The notes: a model not told the origin generated them from the sequence alone. A stretch of DNA of 64,000 bases from Candidatus Zhuqueibacterota bacterium (GCA_029262055.1 JAJDAD010000010.1:1-64000), one strand, 5' to 3'. Counted from the stretch's first letter, positions 17,631 through 28,625 are shown. Program-made: numbers and translations.

Positions 17631-18482
17631 ATGCAACCCAAAAGAATAACAGTAATCGGTGCCGGAACCATGGGCAATGGCATCGCGCATGTTTTCGCGG
17701 CTGCAGGCTACAATGTAAGCCTGGTAGACATCCAGCAGGAATTTGTGGACCGTGGGTTGACAACCATCCGCAAGAACCTGGACCGGCAGGTGAAAAAGGA
17801 GAAGATTTCTTCTGAACAGGCGGAGACAACCTTCAGCCGCCTCGTTGGGAATATAGATTTGGCAGCAGCCTCAGATTCCGCTTTGGTGGTGGAAGCCGCG
17901 ACCGAGAATCCGGAAGTAAAGAAAAAGCTCTTTGCCGACCTGGACCGGATTTGTCCAAAGAACACCGTGCTTGCTTCAAACACCTCTTCAATTTCGATTA
18001 CCGAGGTTGCCGCCGCGACCAACCGGCCCGAGCAGGTCGTGGGCATGCATTTCTTTAACCCGGTGCCGGTCATGAAGCTGGTCGAGGTGATCCGAGGACT
18101 TTCGACTTCGGAGCAAGTCTTCGAAGAGATTATGCAGCTCAGCCGGGAACTTGGGAAGAGGCCGGTAGCGGTTAATGACTATCCTGGCTTTGTTTCGAAT
18201 CGCGTGTTGATGCCGATGATCAACGAGGCTGTCTATTGCGTCATGGAAGGCGTGGCCGATCGCGACGCCGTAGATGCCGTCATGCAGCTTGGCATGGCGC
18301 ATCCCATGGGTCCACTGACCCTGGCCGATTTCATTGGCCTGGATGTCTGTTTGCACATTATGACTGTTTTACACAGCGAGCTGGGCGACGACAAATACCG
18401 TCCCTGCCCGTTGCTGCGAAAAATGGTTGCGGCGGGCAAACTGGGACGCAAGTCCGGACACGGATTTTACGATTACGCTTAA
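17631..18482 (+). CDS. 3-hydroxybutyryl-CoA dehydrogenase
   Basis: A 283-residue NAD(P)-dependent dehydrogenase interconverting 3-hydroxyacyl-CoA and 3-ketoacyl-CoA. The Rossmann motif [14 protein letters not shown] is at the N-terminus. [26 protein letters not shown] (catalytic His) and [12 protein letters not shown] follow, with a C-terminal helical domain ending in [11 protein letters not shown]. Length matches Hbd/PaaH-type short enzymes. ATG 17631 is 4 nt after the thiolase stop. An earlier in-frame GTG (17613) would run into the thiolase and is not needed. Confidence 0.94.
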   Translation: MQPKRITVIGAGTMGNGIAHVFAAAGYNVSLVDIQQEFVDRGLTTIRKNLDRQVKKEKISSEQAETTFSRLVGNIDLAAASDSALVVEAATENPEVKKKLFADLDRICPKNTVLASNTSSISITEVAAATNRPEQVVGMHFFNPVPVMKLVEVIRGLSTSEQVFEEIMQLSRELGKRPVAVNDYPGFVSNRVLMPMINEAVYCVMEGVADRDAVDAVMQLGMAHPMGPLTLADFIGLDVCLHIMTVLHSELGDDKYRPCPLLRKMVAAGKLGRKSGHGFYDYA

Positions 18483-18499
18483 ATCATGAGGATGCATTC

Positions 18500-19639
18500 A
18501 TGGATTTTATGTTGACTGAAGAACAGAAACTGATACAACAAACCGCACGAGAATTTGCGGAAAACGAAGTCGCAAAGGATGCCGCCGAAAGAGATCAGAA
18601 GGAAGAGTTCCCGGCTGCCCACGTAAAGAAAATGGGCGAGTTAGGTTTTATGGGGATGATGGTAAGCCCGGAGTACGGCGGCGGCGGTATGGATACCATC
18701 AGCTACACCATTGTAGTGGAGGAGTTGTCCCGGATAGATGCCTCCGTCGGGGTTGTCTGTTCAGTTAATAATTCATTGGTCTGTTACGGCCTGGAAGCCT
18801 TTGGTAGTGAGGAAATCAAGCAAAAATACCTGATGCCGTTGGCAATAGGGGAAAAGCTGGGGGCGTTCTGCTTGTCCGAGCCTGGCTCGGGCTCAGATGC
18901 TTCCTCCATGAAAACGACCGCCGAACTGAGAGGCGATCACTATGTCCTGAACGGGACGAAAAATTGGATTACCAATGGCAAGAATGCCGACTATTACCTG
19001 ATTACGGCCCACACTGATCCCACGGCCGGCAATCGCGGCATCAGCGTCTTCGTGGTGGAGAAAACATTCCCCGGATTTACGGTTGGCCAGAAGGAGCGCA
19101 AGCTCGGCATCCGCAGTTCAGATACTGTCTCGGTAACACTTGACGAGTGCCGCGTGTCTCAAGAAAACTTGTTGGGAGAGGAGAGGCAAGGGTTCAAGAT
19201 AGCCATGAAGACCCTTGATGGCGGGAGAATCGGTATTTCCGCGCAGGCGATTGGGATTGCGCAAGGCTCGCTGGACGCCGCACTGCAGTATGCCCGGGAG
19301 CGCAAACAGTTTGGCAAGCCGCTTGCTGATTTCCAGGCGATTCAGTTTAAGTTCGCCGACATGGCAACGCGCATCAACGCAGCACGTCTGCTCATGTATC
19401 AGGCTGCCTGGAAGAAGGACCACAAGATGAGTTATTCGATCGAGGCCGCCATGGCAAAAGTCGCCGCTTCGGAAACCGCTGTGTTTGCCAGCACCGAGGC
19501 GGTTCAGATTCATGGGGGCAACGGTTATACCAAGGATTACCCGGTGGAGCGTTTTATGCGGGACTCAAAAATCACTGAAATCTATGAGGGGACGTCCGAG
19601 ATCCAGCGGCTGGTCATCGGTCGTGCGCTCACGCACTAA
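18500..19639 (+). CDS. Acyl-CoA dehydrogenase (butyryl-CoA/SCAD-like)
   Basis: A 379-residue second acyl-CoA dehydrogenase. Features: [42 protein letters not shown] (20 residues) and the catalytic Glu363 in [11 protein letters not shown]. It is closer to the butyryl-CoA type than the gene at 14427, so the two probably handle different acyl chains. Start ATG 18500 has GAGG (18488-18491) 8 nt upstream. The open frame reaches back to 18236 but overlaps the previous gene there. This is the last gene of the tight operon; a 223-bp gap follows. Confidence 0.93.
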   Translation: MDFMLTEEQKLIQQTAREFAENEVAKDAAERDQKEEFPAAHVKKMGELGFMGMMVSPEYGGGGMDTISYTIVVEELSRIDASVGVVCSVNNSLVCYGLEAFGSEEIKQKYLMPLAIGEKLGAFCLSEPGSGSDASSMKTTAELRGDHYVLNGTKNWITNGKNADYYLITAHTDPTAGNRGISVFVVEKTFPGFTVGQKERKLGIRSSDTVSVTLDECRVSQENLLGEERQGFKIAMKTLDGGRIGISAQAIGIAQGSLDAALQYARERKQFGKPLADFQAIQFKFADMATRINAARLLMYQAAWKKDHKMSYSIEAAMAKVAASETAVFASTEAVQIHGGNGYTKDYPVERFMRDSKITEIYEGTSEIQRLVIGRALTH

Positions 19640-19813
19640 GGACTGGCGGCGTCCGGGCGTACAGCCGGGCTAGCCTGATGGACCAACGGCGTGAATCCCC
19701 AAACTCTGCTCACATCATGAGCATGCTGGTTGTTCACCAATGGTGGATGGATTTCTCCTGCCCGGCAGCGGGCGGTGAGATGATTTTTCGTTTTAGGGAA
19801 ACTTTTGCAGTCC

Positions 19814-19840
19814 CTGAACATTATATGAGAGCTTTATAAT
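19814..19840 (+). promoter_or_regulatory. Likely promoter of the branched-chain aminotransferase gene
   Basis: TATAAT at 19835-19840 is a perfect -10 box. CTGAAC (19814-19819) is a moderate -35 match 15 nt upstream. It sits 22 nt before the start codon, inside the 223-bp gap after the acyl-CoA operon. Confidence 0.45.
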
Positions 19841-19862
19841 ATTCTAATCTTGGAGTGATTCT

Positions 19863-20786
19863 ATGTCTGGATTCCTGGAAGATGGCAAGCTCTGGTTCAA
19901 CGGAGAGATGATAAACTGGCCGGATGCCAAGATACATGTGATGAGTCATGTGCTGCATTACGGCTCTTCGGTATTCGAAGGCATGCGTTGTTATTCCACC
20001 CCGAAAGGTCCTGCGCATTTTCGCTTGCATGACCATATCCGCCGGCTGCTGGATTCTGCCAGGATCTACCAAATGCCGATCAAGTACAGCCAACAGGAAC
20101 TGGAGGAGGCCTGCTCGGATGTTGTAAAAGTGAACGAACTGGATGCGGCCTATCTCCGGCCCATCGCTTTTCGCGGCTATGGCAGCCTGGGCGTAGACCC
20201 AACCCCCAATCCGGTGGATGTTGTAATCGCTGCGATGCGCTGGGGAAAGTATTTGGGAGACGAAGCCATAAATATTGGCGTGGATGTCAGGGTCTCTTCG
20301 TGGAATCGCATGCGCGGCAACACCCTGCCGGCGATGGCAAAATGCGCGGCGAATTATATGAACTCGCAGTTGATCGTGATGGAAGCAAAGCGTGATGGTT
20401 ACGTGGAAGGTATCGCTCTCGATGCAAACGGACATGTGAGCGAAGGCAGTGGCGAGAATATCTTCGTGATCAGAAACGGGCGTATCTACACGCCCTCCCT
20501 GTCTTCATCTGTTTTGCCCGGAATCACCAGGGATTGCGTCATTAAGCTGGCCACAGATCTTGGCTATGAAGTAGAGCAGGCCGCTATTCCGCGCGAGTTG
20601 CTCTACATCGCGGACGAGGTCTTTTTTACCGGGACCGCCGCCGAGGTAAGTCCCATAAAGTCCATAGATGGCATCCCGATCGGTGCGGGACGCCGAGGGC
20701 CGATCACTGAAAAGTTGCAACAGCGATTTTTCGGTATCTTGTCTTTAGACGTTGAAGACAAGCACAACTGGTTGACTTTTGTGTAA
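19863..20786 (+). CDS. ilvE: Branched-chain amino acid aminotransferase
   Basis: A 307-residue fold-type IV PLP aminotransferase interconverting Leu/Ile/Val and their 2-keto acids. Segments match IlvE: GSSVFEGMR, FRLHDHIRRL, the PLP lysine Lys160 in MAKCAANYMNSQ, EGIALDANGHVSEGSGENIF (20 residues) and FFTGTAAEVSPI. GGAG (19852-19855) lies 7 nt before the ATG. Its place after a leucine-type catabolic block suggests it could feed that pathway, although biosynthetic use is equally possible. Confidence 0.92.
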   Translation: MSGFLEDGKLWFNGEMINWPDAKIHVMSHVLHYGSSVFEGMRCYSTPKGPAHFRLHDHIRRLLDSARIYQMPIKYSQQELEEACSDVVKVNELDAAYLRPIAFRGYGSLGVDPTPNPVDVVIAAMRWGKYLGDEAINIGVDVRVSSWNRMRGNTLPAMAKCAANYMNSQLIVMEAKRDGYVEGIALDANGHVSEGSGENIFVIRNGRIYTPSLSSSVLPGITRDCVIKLATDLGYEVEQAAIPRELLYIADEVFFTGTAAEVSPIKSIDGIPIGAGRRGPITEKLQQRFFGILSLDVEDKHNWLTFV

Positions 20787-20824
20787 TTGAGAATCGGTTT
20801 TGGTTCCGCCATCAAGCAATAATT

Positions 20825-21274
20825 ATGATCAATAAACGAAGACATGCCCGGGAGTTGGCGCTGAGTGCGCTTTATGCCCACGAGTTGTCCGGCAATTCGG
20901 TGAGTACGATTATCGAGACCACTATCCTGAATCTCGACGAAGAGAAGGACGTGAAAGAATTTGCGGCCGACCTGCTCACCAAATGTGTCGAGCACAAAGA
21001 AGAACTGGAAGAGCTGATCATCCAGCAGGCCCACAATTGGAAGTACGATCGCATCGCTGTTTTGGATACCCTGACCATGCGGATTGCCATTTGTGAGTTC
21101 CTGTACTTTAAGGACATCCCGCCGAAAGTAACCATCGACGAAGCAATCGAAATCTCCAAAAAGTACAGCACTGAAAAAAGCGGCACTTTTGTGAACGGCG
21201 TCCTGGACGGTGTTTTGATACTACTCAAGAAAGCAGGAAGACTGAAGAAAAGCGGTCGTGGATTGCAGGAGTAG
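20825..21274 (+). CDS. nusB: Transcription antitermination factor NusB
   Basis: A 149-residue all-helical protein that with NusE/S10 binds boxA of rRNA leaders and promotes antitermination. The N-terminal RRHARELALSALYAHEL and the C-terminal IDEAIEISKKYSTEKSGTFV (20 residues) are diagnostic. Length is normal. It begins the housekeeping run after a 38-nt gap from ilvE. Confidence 0.95.
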   Translation: MINKRRHARELALSALYAHELSGNSVSTIIETTILNLDEEKDVKEFAADLLTKCVEHKEELEELIIQQAHNWKYDRIAVLDTLTMRIAICEFLYFKDIPPKVTIDEAIEISKKYSTEKSGTFVNGVLDGVLILLKKAGRLKKSGRGLQE

Positions 21275-21407
21275 TCTTGATAAGGGTGGCGCGCGGCAGG
21301 TTTTATGCACGGATGCATTGCCACATCCACGCACGCCATTTGCCCGATAAACCGACACTTATGACAACCCAGGCTAAACTTTTGAAGAAGGAAAATTAAG
21401 GCTCAGA

Positions 21408-24400
21408 ATGATTTCTAAATTAGTGACAAAAGTCTTCGGTAACAAACATGACCGGGACGTGAAAGACCTGACTCCGATGATCGAGGAGATTAATCGAAAC
21501 TATGAAGAGTTGAACGGCCTGTCCGAAAAAGAGCTGAAGGCCAAGACCGAACAATTCAGGCGCGAGATTGCTGAGGCGACTCAGGAAGTCCGCGCCGAGA
21601 TCGAGCAGGTGCAGGAAGCGCTGCACGCCGATACGCTGACCTACGAAAGCGAGAATGGCAACACCGATGCCCCCGGCACCGATGGTGATTCTGAGGGTGA
21701 GAATCTCCGGCACCAACTTGAGGAGCTGCAAAAGGAAGAGGAAGAAATTGTTCAGGAGAAACTGGACGAGATACTGCCGCAGGCGTTCGCGGTAGTGAAA
21801 CAGGCCTGCAAGAGACTCGTCGGCAGAAAGCTCAGGGTGTGCGACCAGGAGCTTACCTGGGACATGATTCCGTACGACGTCCAGCTGGTGGGCGGAATCG
21901 TGATGCACCAGGGAAAGATCGCCGAAATGGCTACGGGAGAGGGCAAAACGCTTGCCGCCACCATGCCGCTCTATCTCAACGCGTTGCCCGAAAAAGGGGT
22001 TCACCTGGTTACGGTGAATGATTATCTCGCGCGCCGCGACGCCGAGTGGATGGGGGAAATCTACAACTACCTGGGACTCACCGTCGGCAACATCGAAAAC
22101 AGCATGCCCCCGGAACAGCGGCGCGTCTCTTATGATTCGGACATCACCTATGGCACCAACAATGAATTCGGGTTCGATTATTTGCGTGACAACATGGCGG
22201 TGCGGCTCGAAGACAAGGTCCAGCGCAAACACAACTACGCCATCGTGGACGAGGTCGACTCTGTGCTCATCGATGAGGCGCGTACGCCGCTGATCATCTC
22301 AGGCCCGGTCGAGCACTCAACTCACAAATATGATGAGATGAAACCACGGGTTGAAACGCTGGTCAAACGGCAGGCGACCCTGGTCAACAGCATTGTTGGC
22401 GAAGGCGAGAAACTCTTCAACGAAGGCGAGGAGTATGAAGCCGGGATCAAGCTCTTGTGTGCGACCCGCGGCGCGCCAAAAAACAATCGCCTGGCAAAGC
22501 TGCTGCAGGAAGTTGGCGTGAAAAAACTGATCCGGCGCGTCGAAAGTGACTACCTGCGCGACAAGAAGTTGAGCGAGATCGACGATGAGCTGTACTACGC
22601 CATCGACGAGAAGGCGCATACCATCGATCTCACCGATATGGGGCGTGACGCCCTCTCCCCTAACGAGCCGGAGTTGTTTGTCCTGCCCGACCTCTCGGAA
22701 GCGTTGCACGACCTGGATACCGATGAGTCTGTCTCGACCGAAGATAAGCTGGCTCGCAAATCGGAGTTGCAGCGGGAATACTCCGAAAAGAGCGAGCGTC
22801 TGCACAATATTTCGCAATTACTACGGGCCTATTCGTTGTTTGAAAAGGACGTTGAGTATGTGGTTTCAGAAGGCAAGGTAATGATTGTTGACGAGTTTAC
22901 CGGTCGCCTGATGCCCGGTAGACGCTTCAGTGACGGCCTGCACCAGGCCCTGGAGGCAAAAGAGAAAGTCAAGATCGAGCGCGAGACCCAGACCTTTGCC
23001 ACGATTACGCTGCAAAATTATTTTCGACTGTACCACAAGCTAGCCGGAATGACGGGCACAGCCGAAACCGAAGTGAGTGAATTCTGGGAAATCTACAAGC
23101 TCGACGTGGTGGTGATTCCGACCAATGAGCCCATTTGTCGTTCCGACGACGAAGATCGTATTTACCGCACCAAGCGCGAAAAGTATAAGGCGATCATCGA
23201 TGAACTCGAAGAGCTGAACCAGAGAAAACAACCTGTTCTGGTGGGTACGGTATCGGTTGAAGTATCCGAGACGCTCAGCCGCATGCTGAAACGGCGCGGG
23301 GTTAAGCACTCCGTGTTAAATGCCAAGCAACACCAGCAGGAAGCAGACGTTGTTGCGCGGGCCGGCGAGCCTGGCGCGGTCACCATCGCGACCAACATGG
23401 CGGGCCGCGGTACGGATATAAAGCTCGGCGCCGGCGTGGCTGACAATCTTGGCGGCCTGCACATTCTGGGTACGGAGCGACATGAAGCCCGCCGCATCGA
23501 TCGTCAGTTGCGTGGCCGTAGCGGCCGGCAGGGCGACCCGGGGTCGTCGCGTTTTTATCTGTCGCTCGAGGACGATCTCATGCGCCTGTTTCAATCGGAT
23601 CGGGTTGCTGGAATCATGGATCGCCTTGGCGTTGAGGAAGGCGAAGTCATCCAGCACGCGATGATCACCCGCTCCATCGAGCGCGCCCAAAAGAGAGTGG
23701 AAGGCCACAACTTCGATATCCGCAAGCATCTGCTGGAATATGACGATGTGATGAACCAGCAGCGGGAGGTGATCTACAGTCGCAGGGCACATGCCCTGGA
23801 AGGCGACAATCTGAGAGACGAATTCATCGAGATGCTTGGAGACTTTTGTGAGAGCCGCATCCGGCTGCACACGCCGGAAGGCTCCTTTCAGGAAGAGTGG
23901 GACTTGGACAGCATCCGCAACGATTTTCGCAAGACGTTGCTGATGGAGATCCCTCCCCTCGAAGACTCGGACCGAGCCCTGGACCAGGCCGGACTATTCG
24001 AACTTCTGTTTGATGCTGCCCAAAAACATTATGCCGAACGCGAACGCGCCCTCGGCGACAAACTGATGCGCCAACTCGAACGTTTTTCGGTCTTGCGCGT
24101 TATCGACGAAAGGTGGCGGGAGCATCTATACGAAATGGATCAGCTCAAGGAAGGGATTGGGCTCCGAGCCTACGGCCAAAAGAACCCGTTGTTGGAATAT
24201 AAATCTGAAGGCTTCAGGATGTTCACCGAGATGCTCGAACAGATAAACGAGCAGGCGCTGGAAATGACATTCAAGGCGCAGCTGCAAACCCAACCCGTTA
24301 TGACGCGCCGGATGCCGGCCCAGATGACGACCGTCCACGATTCGGCCGACGGCATGGGCTTTACCAACGTGCCGCAGCGCAGCGCCATGGCCGAAGCCGC

Positions 24401-24521
24401 GCAACAATCTCGCAGAGCCAAACCGCAGCCGGTGGTTGCCGAAGAAAAGGTCGGTCGCAACGACCCATGTCCTTGTGGCAGCGGTAAGAAATACAAGAAG
24501 TGCCACGGCGTCATGCAATAG
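21408..24521 (+). CDS. secA: Preprotein translocase ATPase SecA
   Basis: A 1037-residue motor that pushes unfolded preproteins through SecYEG. Visible parts: Walker A ATGEGKTL (about residue 178), [16 protein letters not shown] (about 281), the [13 protein letters not shown] motor motif, [17 protein letters not shown], and a C-terminal SEC-C zinc motif in [18 protein letters not shown] that binds SecB or ribosomes. It is longer than the ~900-residue E. coli enzyme, mainly because of an acidic Glu/Asp-rich insert near residues 65-115 and extra residues around 300-360, as seen in FCB-group SecA. The start is the ATG after GGCTCAGA; no better upstream signal is seen. Confidence 0.97.
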   Translation: MISKLVTKVFGNKHDRDVKDLTPMIEEINRNYEELNGLSEKELKAKTEQFRREIAEATQEVRAEIEQVQEALHADTLTYESENGNTDAPGTDGDSEGENLRHQLEELQKEEEEIVQEKLDEILPQAFAVVKQACKRLVGRKLRVCDQELTWDMIPYDVQLVGGIVMHQGKIAEMATGEGKTLAATMPLYLNALPEKGVHLVTVNDYLARRDAEWMGEIYNYLGLTVGNIENSMPPEQRRVSYDSDITYGTNNEFGFDYLRDNMAVRLEDKVQRKHNYAIVDEVDSVLIDEARTPLIISGPVEHSTHKYDEMKPRVETLVKRQATLVNSIVGEGEKLFNEGEEYEAGIKLLCATRGAPKNNRLAKLLQEVGVKKLIRRVESDYLRDKKLSEIDDELYYAIDEKAHTIDLTDMGRDALSPNEPELFVLPDLSEALHDLDTDESVSTEDKLARKSELQREYSEKSERLHNISQLLRAYSLFEKDVEYVVSEGKVMIVDEFTGRLMPGRRFSDGLHQALEAKEKVKIERETQTFATITLQNYFRLYHKLAGMTGTAETEVSEFWEIYKLDVVVIPTNEPICRSDDEDRIYRTKREKYKAIIDELEELNQRKQPVLVGTVSVEVSETLSRMLKRRGVKHSVLNAKQHQQEADVVARAGEPGAVTIATNMAGRGTDIKLGAGVADNLGGLHILGTERHEARRIDRQLRGRSGRQGDPGSSRFYLSLEDDLMRLFQSDRVAGIMDRLGVEEGEVIQHAMITRSIERAQKRVEGHNFDIRKHLLEYDDVMNQQREVIYSRRAHALEGDNLRDEFIEMLGDFCESRIRLHTPEGSFQEEWDLDSIRNDFRKTLLMEIPPLEDSDRALDQAGLFELLFDAAQKHYAERERALGDKLMRQLERFSVLRVIDERWREHLYEMDQLKEGIGLRAYGQKNPLLEYKSEGFRMFTEMLEQINEQALEMTFKAQLQTQPVMTRRMPAQMTTVHDSADGMGFTNVPQRSAMAEAAQQSRRAKPQPVVAEEKVGRNDPCPCGSGKKYKKCHGVMQ

Positions 24522-24601
24522 TCCTTGCTTTTGCAACAGAATTTGCTAGATTTATTTTGAACTGAGGGAGATATTAAGAAAAATCTTTGAGGGCTATCCT
24601 T

Positions 24602-25069
24602 ATGAACGAACGAGTGGTGGAGATCCTGGTCTACATCATGACTGAAATGAGAAGGAATCAGAACGTTTCGAGTAATCTGGACTTGCTGTCGAGTAGCTTA
24701 ATCCAAAAGGGATATTCCGAGAGTGAGATAAGTTCGGCATTCAGTTGGTTAATGGATAGGATCAATAATGAGCCGGAAGAGGTTTTCGAAAAGCACGGTC
24801 CGGCATTCCGCCACAGCGTAAGACACCTGCACGAGATCGAGAAGTCCGTTATTTCTGTCGAAGCGCACGGCTACCTGATCCAACTACACGCGCTCGGCAT
24901 CATAGACGAGTTTGATTTGGAACAAATTCTTGAACGCGGTCTGATGCTTGGCATCCCACGAGTCTCCGTTGAAGAGATTAAATCAATAGTGGCCGGCATG
25001 TTCCTGGCATCGGAAGAAGGAAGCCGCGGCGGTTTTTTCCTTTTAAACGACGACCCAACCATCCAGTAG
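24602..25069 (+). CDS. smg: DUF494/Smg family protein
   Basis: A 155-residue protein of the DUF494 (Smg) family. It has an N-terminal helical part (VVEILVYIMTEM) and a C-terminal EARGFL-like block here reading VEAHGYLIQLHALGIID. Function is unestablished; in proteobacteria smg neighbours dprA and a topoisomerase-like gene, and here topA follows after 37 nt. ATG 24602 has GAGGG (24589-24593) 8 nt upstream; TTG 24587 is in frame but has no good site. Confidence 0.85.
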   Translation: MNERVVEILVYIMTEMRRNQNVSSNLDLLSSSLIQKGYSESEISSAFSWLMDRINNEPEEVFEKHGPAFRHSVRHLHEIEKSVISVEAHGYLIQLHALGIIDEFDLEQILERGLMLGIPRVSVEEIKSIVAGMFLASEEGSRGGFFLLNDDPTIQ

Positions 25070-25106
25070 GAATCGCTTCACCAACCTTCAGCTACCACGC
25101 AAATAT

Positions 25107-27356
25107 ATGCCAAAGTCCCTAGTCATCGTCGAGTCCAACGCGAAAATCAAAACAGTCAGCAAGTTTCTCGGAAAGGAATATGAGGTGATGTCATCGGTGG
25201 GGCATGTCAAAGACCTGCCGCGCCAACGTCTCGGCGTCGATGTCGAGGACCGCTTTGAGCCGGAGTACATCACCATCCGGGGCAAAGGGAAAATCCTGCA
25301 ACGGCTGCGCAAGTCCGCCTCCACAGTCGATGACGTTTATATCGCCACGGACCCTGACCGCGAAGGGGAGGCCATCGCCAGCCATCTGGCGGAGGAGATA
25401 AAGAACAAAGACGTTAACATCCATCGCGTGATGTTTAACGAAATCACTGAGCGCGCCGTGAAGTCAGCGCTGCAAAGCCCCACCAAAATTGATTCAAACA
25501 AAGTCGCTGCTCAAAAAGCCCGCCGTGTTGTCGACCGCCTGGTTGGCTATCAGGTCAGCCCGATTCTGTGGCGGACGGTCTATCGCGGTTTGAGCGCGGG
25601 GCGCGTGCAGTCGGTAGCCCTGAGACTAATCTGCGAACGCGAGGAGGAAATCGAGCGTTTTGTTCCGCGCGAATACTGGTCGGTAACTGCCGAGCTAAAA
25701 GCCGCCGAGTCCAATCCGTTCTTTTCCAAGCTCAACAAGATTGACGGCAAACCTCCTGAGTTGCCAAACGAGGAGACTACCCAGAGTGCCTGCACCGAAA
25801 TTCGGGAGCAAGTTTTCAAGGTCCAGGCGATCAAAAAGAAGAAGGTAAGCCGGCATCCTTCGGCTCCTTTTACCACCAGTACGATGCAGCAAGCGGCTGC
25901 GGGCCGGCTTGGGTACTCTTCAAAGAAAATTATGATGATCGCCCAAAAGCTGTATGAGGGCATCGAGCTGGGGGCGGACGGCAGTGTCGGACTCATTACC
26001 TATATGCGTACCGACTCCACCCGAATTTCGGCAGAGGCAGTTGAGAGTGCGCGCGAGTATGTTGCGGTAAATTATGGCAGCGACTACTTACCCAAGACCG
26101 AAAGAAAATACAAGGTCAAGAAAGGGGCTCAGGACGCACACGAAGCGATTCGCCCGACATCAGTGAAATATGCGCCGAAGAAGATCAGGAAGTTTTTGAC
26201 TGCCGAACAATTCAAACTTTACGAATTGATTTGGAATAGGTTCTTGGCTTCACAAATGGCTTCGGCAAGCATCGATCAGACCACGATTGACATCTCAGCG
26301 GGCAAAAAGTACACTTTTAGGACTACGGGCAGCATCGTGACCTTTCGTGGTTTCCTGCAAGTCTACGAGGACGCGCTGGAAGACAAGGACAAGGCGGAAG
26401 ATAATATGCGCATCCCGGTCCATATCGAGGTCGGTGACGAGCTGAATCTTCTGAATCTTAAGCCGCTACAGCACTTTACCCGGCCGCCTGCCCGGTTTTC
26501 AGAGAGTAGTCTGATCAAGGAATTGGATTACTTGAGCATCGGTCGACCCAGTACCTACTCAACCATCATCTCGACTATTCTGAATCGAAAATACGTCGAA
26601 AAACTACAACGTCAACTGAAGCCGACGGAACTTGGACGGACCGTCAACAAAATCTTGATTCAGAATTTTGCACAGCTTTTTAATGTCCAGTTTACCGCTC
26701 GCATGGAGGCGGAATTGGACGAGATAGAGACAGGCAAAAAAGCATTTTTAGAAGTGACAAACGATTTTTATACGCCGTTCATCGCTGCCGTGACCGAAGC
26801 TGACGCACGCAAGCAGGAAATCCGGGATTCTCTGCAAGAGCAAACAACCACAAAGTGCTCTGACTGTGGCCACGAACTTATCATTCGCTGGGGGCGTAAC
26901 GGCAAGTTTATGGCGTGCTCAAACTATCCCGACTGCAAACATACGCAACCCCTGGAAGAACCCGAGAAAGTGGATGATGTTTGTCCCAACTGTGGGAAGC
27001 CGATGCTTGTCAAGCATGGACGGTACGGACGGTTTCTTGCCTGCAGCGGCTACCCGGACTGCAAAACCACTAAGGCTGTTTCTATTGGTGTGAAGTGTCT
27101 GAACGACGGTTGTGGCGGCGACCTGGTCGAAAAGCGAACGCGCAGAGGTCGGATATTTTATGGCTGCAGCAACTACCCTACTTGCAAATTCGCAACCTGG
27201 AATAAGCCCGTCAACAGGCCGTGTCCGACATGCCGCAACCCACACATGGAGTTTCGGTCGACACAGGCAAACGGAGATTTTCACTACTGTCCCGCCTGCA
27301 AATCACAAATAGAAATTGAGGAAACGGAGGCTCATGGAACGCTTGCTGCCGGTTAG
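25107..27356 (+). CDS. topA: DNA topoisomerase I
   Basis: A 749-residue type IA topoisomerase that relaxes negative supercoils. The Toprim domain is at the N-terminus (LVIVESNAKIKTVSKFLG, DPDREGEAIA). The catalytic tyrosine is Tyr299 in GLITYMRTDSTRIS. GRPSTYSTIISTI and the four C4 zinc ribbons of the C-terminal region (about residues 584-733; CSDCG/CSNYPDC, CPNCG/CSGYPDC, CLNDGCG/CSNYPTC, CPTC/CPAC) follow. The usual VESPAK is VESNAK here. Its last 23 bases overlap the start of the recombinase gene. Confidence 0.96.
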   Translation: MPKSLVIVESNAKIKTVSKFLGKEYEVMSSVGHVKDLPRQRLGVDVEDRFEPEYITIRGKGKILQRLRKSASTVDDVYIATDPDREGEAIASHLAEEIKNKDVNIHRVMFNEITERAVKSALQSPTKIDSNKVAAQKARRVVDRLVGYQVSPILWRTVYRGLSAGRVQSVALRLICEREEEIERFVPREYWSVTAELKAAESNPFFSKLNKIDGKPPELPNEETTQSACTEIREQVFKVQAIKKKKVSRHPSAPFTTSTMQQAAAGRLGYSSKKIMMIAQKLYEGIELGADGSVGLITYMRTDSTRISAEAVESAREYVAVNYGSDYLPKTERKYKVKKGAQDAHEAIRPTSVKYAPKKIRKFLTAEQFKLYELIWNRFLASQMASASIDQTTIDISAGKKYTFRTTGSIVTFRGFLQVYEDALEDKDKAEDNMRIPVHIEVGDELNLLNLKPLQHFTRPPARFSESSLIKELDYLSIGRPSTYSTIISTILNRKYVEKLQRQLKPTELGRTVNKILIQNFAQLFNVQFTARMEAELDEIETGKKAFLEVTNDFYTPFIAAVTEADARKQEIRDSLQEQTTTKCSDCGHELIIRWGRNGKFMACSNYPDCKHTQPLEEPEKVDDVCPNCGKPMLVKHGRYGRFLACSGYPDCKTTKAVSIGVKCLNDGCGGDLVEKRTRRGRIFYGCSNYPTCKFATWNKPVNRPCPTCRNPHMEFRSTQANGDFHYCPACKSQIEIEETEAHGTLAAG

Positions 27357-28248
27357 CGAGCTGGAAGCCCGAACCGATCTATTCTTACAGCATCTGAAAA
27401 TTGAGAGAAACGCTTCTAGCTTTACTCTGCGGTCTTACGGCACAGACCTTGCACAATTGCTGCAGTTTCTGGAGGAAAACCACACCCCTGATTTGGACCG
27501 AAAGGCATTGCGTGCCTATTTGGCTCACCTGTCCCGGAAACGGTTGAAAGCATCGACCATTAACCGTAAACTTGCTTGCATTAAATCCTTTTTCAAATTT
27601 GTTTGTGGGCAGGAAGTGGTCACTACCAACCCTGCCGACACTTTGAGTTTCCTTAAGCAGCGCAAACGCTTACCGTCCGTTTTGTCATTCCAGGATATCA
27701 TGAGCGCTGCGGGCCTGGCTGGTGGGGCAGATTATGAGAGCGTCCGCGATGGCTTTATTATAGATGTATTCTATGCTTCCGGAATCAGACTGCGCGAGCT
27801 TGTCGGTCTGAATGTTGAGGACGTGGACGTTTATCAAAATACAATTCGTGTTTTGGGCAAGGGCGCAAGAGAGAGAATCACGCCGATAGGCCCGAGCTTA
27901 TCCCGGTCGATGAAAAGTTATCTGCAATTGCGGGCCGGTTTTTTGACTACTTTTAAGCAAGAAACACAGGCTCTGTTTGTGAATAAAAGGGGCCGGCGAA
28001 TGACCGCACGGCAGGTGCAGTACCGTGTAAGCAAGCACCTGGTTGCAGCTTCCGGGAGGCAGGATGCTTCGCCACATAAACTCAGACATTCATTTGCGAC
28101 CCACCTTCTTGATCGCGGTGCTGATCTGCTTGCTGTCCAGGAGCTACTCGGCCACGCCAGTCTGTCAAGTACTCAAGTGTACACGCATTTAACCATAGAA
28201 AAACTGAAACAGACGTATAACCAGGCACATCCACGTGCCGAAAAATAG
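27334..28248 (+). CDS. Tyrosine recombinase XerC/XerD-like
   Basis: A 304-residue site-specific recombinase, of the type that resolves chromosome dimers at dif. It has an N-terminal SAM-like core-binding domain and a C-terminal catalytic domain. Catalytic residues are all visible: Arg in ASGIRLRELVGL, Lys in VLGKGARERITP, HKLRHSFATHLL, and His/Tyr in LLGHASLSSTQVYTHL. ATG 27334 lies within the end of topA, 3 nt after GGAGG (27326-27330); TTG 27316 is an alternative. topA followed by xerC is a common arrangement, supporting a housekeeping Xer rather than a phage integrase. Confidence 0.92.
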   Translation: MERLLPVSELEARTDLFLQHLKIERNASSFTLRSYGTDLAQLLQFLEENHTPDLDRKALRAYLAHLSRKRLKASTINRKLACIKSFFKFVCGQEVVTTNPADTLSFLKQRKRLPSVLSFQDIMSAAGLAGGADYESVRDGFIIDVFYASGIRLRELVGLNVEDVDVYQNTIRVLGKGARERITPIGPSLSRSMKSYLQLRAGFLTTFKQETQALFVNKRGRRMTARQVQYRVSKHLVAASGRQDASPHKLRHSFATHLLDRGADLLAVQELLGHASLSSTQVYTHLTIEKLKQTYNQAHPRAEK

Positions 28249-28310
28249 GAAAGTGCTGTTTCAAAAATCAATATAACGTGAACCTGGCATAGTTTGACAA
28301 GGAGGAAAAC

Positions 28311-28625
28311 ATGCGCATAAACTTTACGGCCCGTCATTTCAAAGCACCGGAGAAGCTAAGAAACTTCTCTGAAAGTAAGGTAGCCAAGCTCACGAAATAC
28401 TATGATGGTATTATCACCTGCGATATCGTACTGGACTATGAAAAGCTAGTCCAGGTAGCGGAGATATCGCTCAGCGTTAACTCGCAACATCTGAGGGTGG
28501 TAGAAAAATCTGAGGATGCCTTCAAGAGCGTTGAGTTGGCGGTGGACAAACTGGAGCGAAAACTCAAGAAGTTTAAGGATAAGCGCAACGATCATAGCGG
28601 GGCAAAGCCGCCTGTTCTGGAATAA
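28311..28625 (+). CDS. hpf: Ribosome hibernation-promoting factor (short HPF/RaiA)
   Basis: A 104-residue ribosome-associated factor that inactivates 70S ribosomes in stationary phase. The fold pattern and the sequences INFTARHFKAPEKLRNF and AFKSVELAVDKLERKLKKFK match the short HPF family. AAGGAGG lies just upstream of the ATG. It sits before hprK, a frequent neighbour through the rpoN-hpf-pts gene clusters of other bacteria. Confidence 0.9.
   Translation: MRINFTARHFKAPEKLRNFSESKVAKLTKYYDGIITCDIVLDYEKLVQVAEISLSVNSQHLRVVEKSEDAFKSVELAVDKLERKLKKFKDKRNDHSGAKPPVLE

Noticed and set aside
18236-18499. Upstream extension of the acyl-CoA dehydrogenase
   Set aside because: It overlaps the 3-hydroxybutyryl-CoA dehydrogenase in another frame; ATG 18500 has a good ribosome-binding site and matches the family start.
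27334-28248. Phage or integron integrase
   Set aside because: Context (topA upstream, hpf and hprK downstream), length and absence of attachment sites or phage genes favour a housekeeping Xer recombinase.
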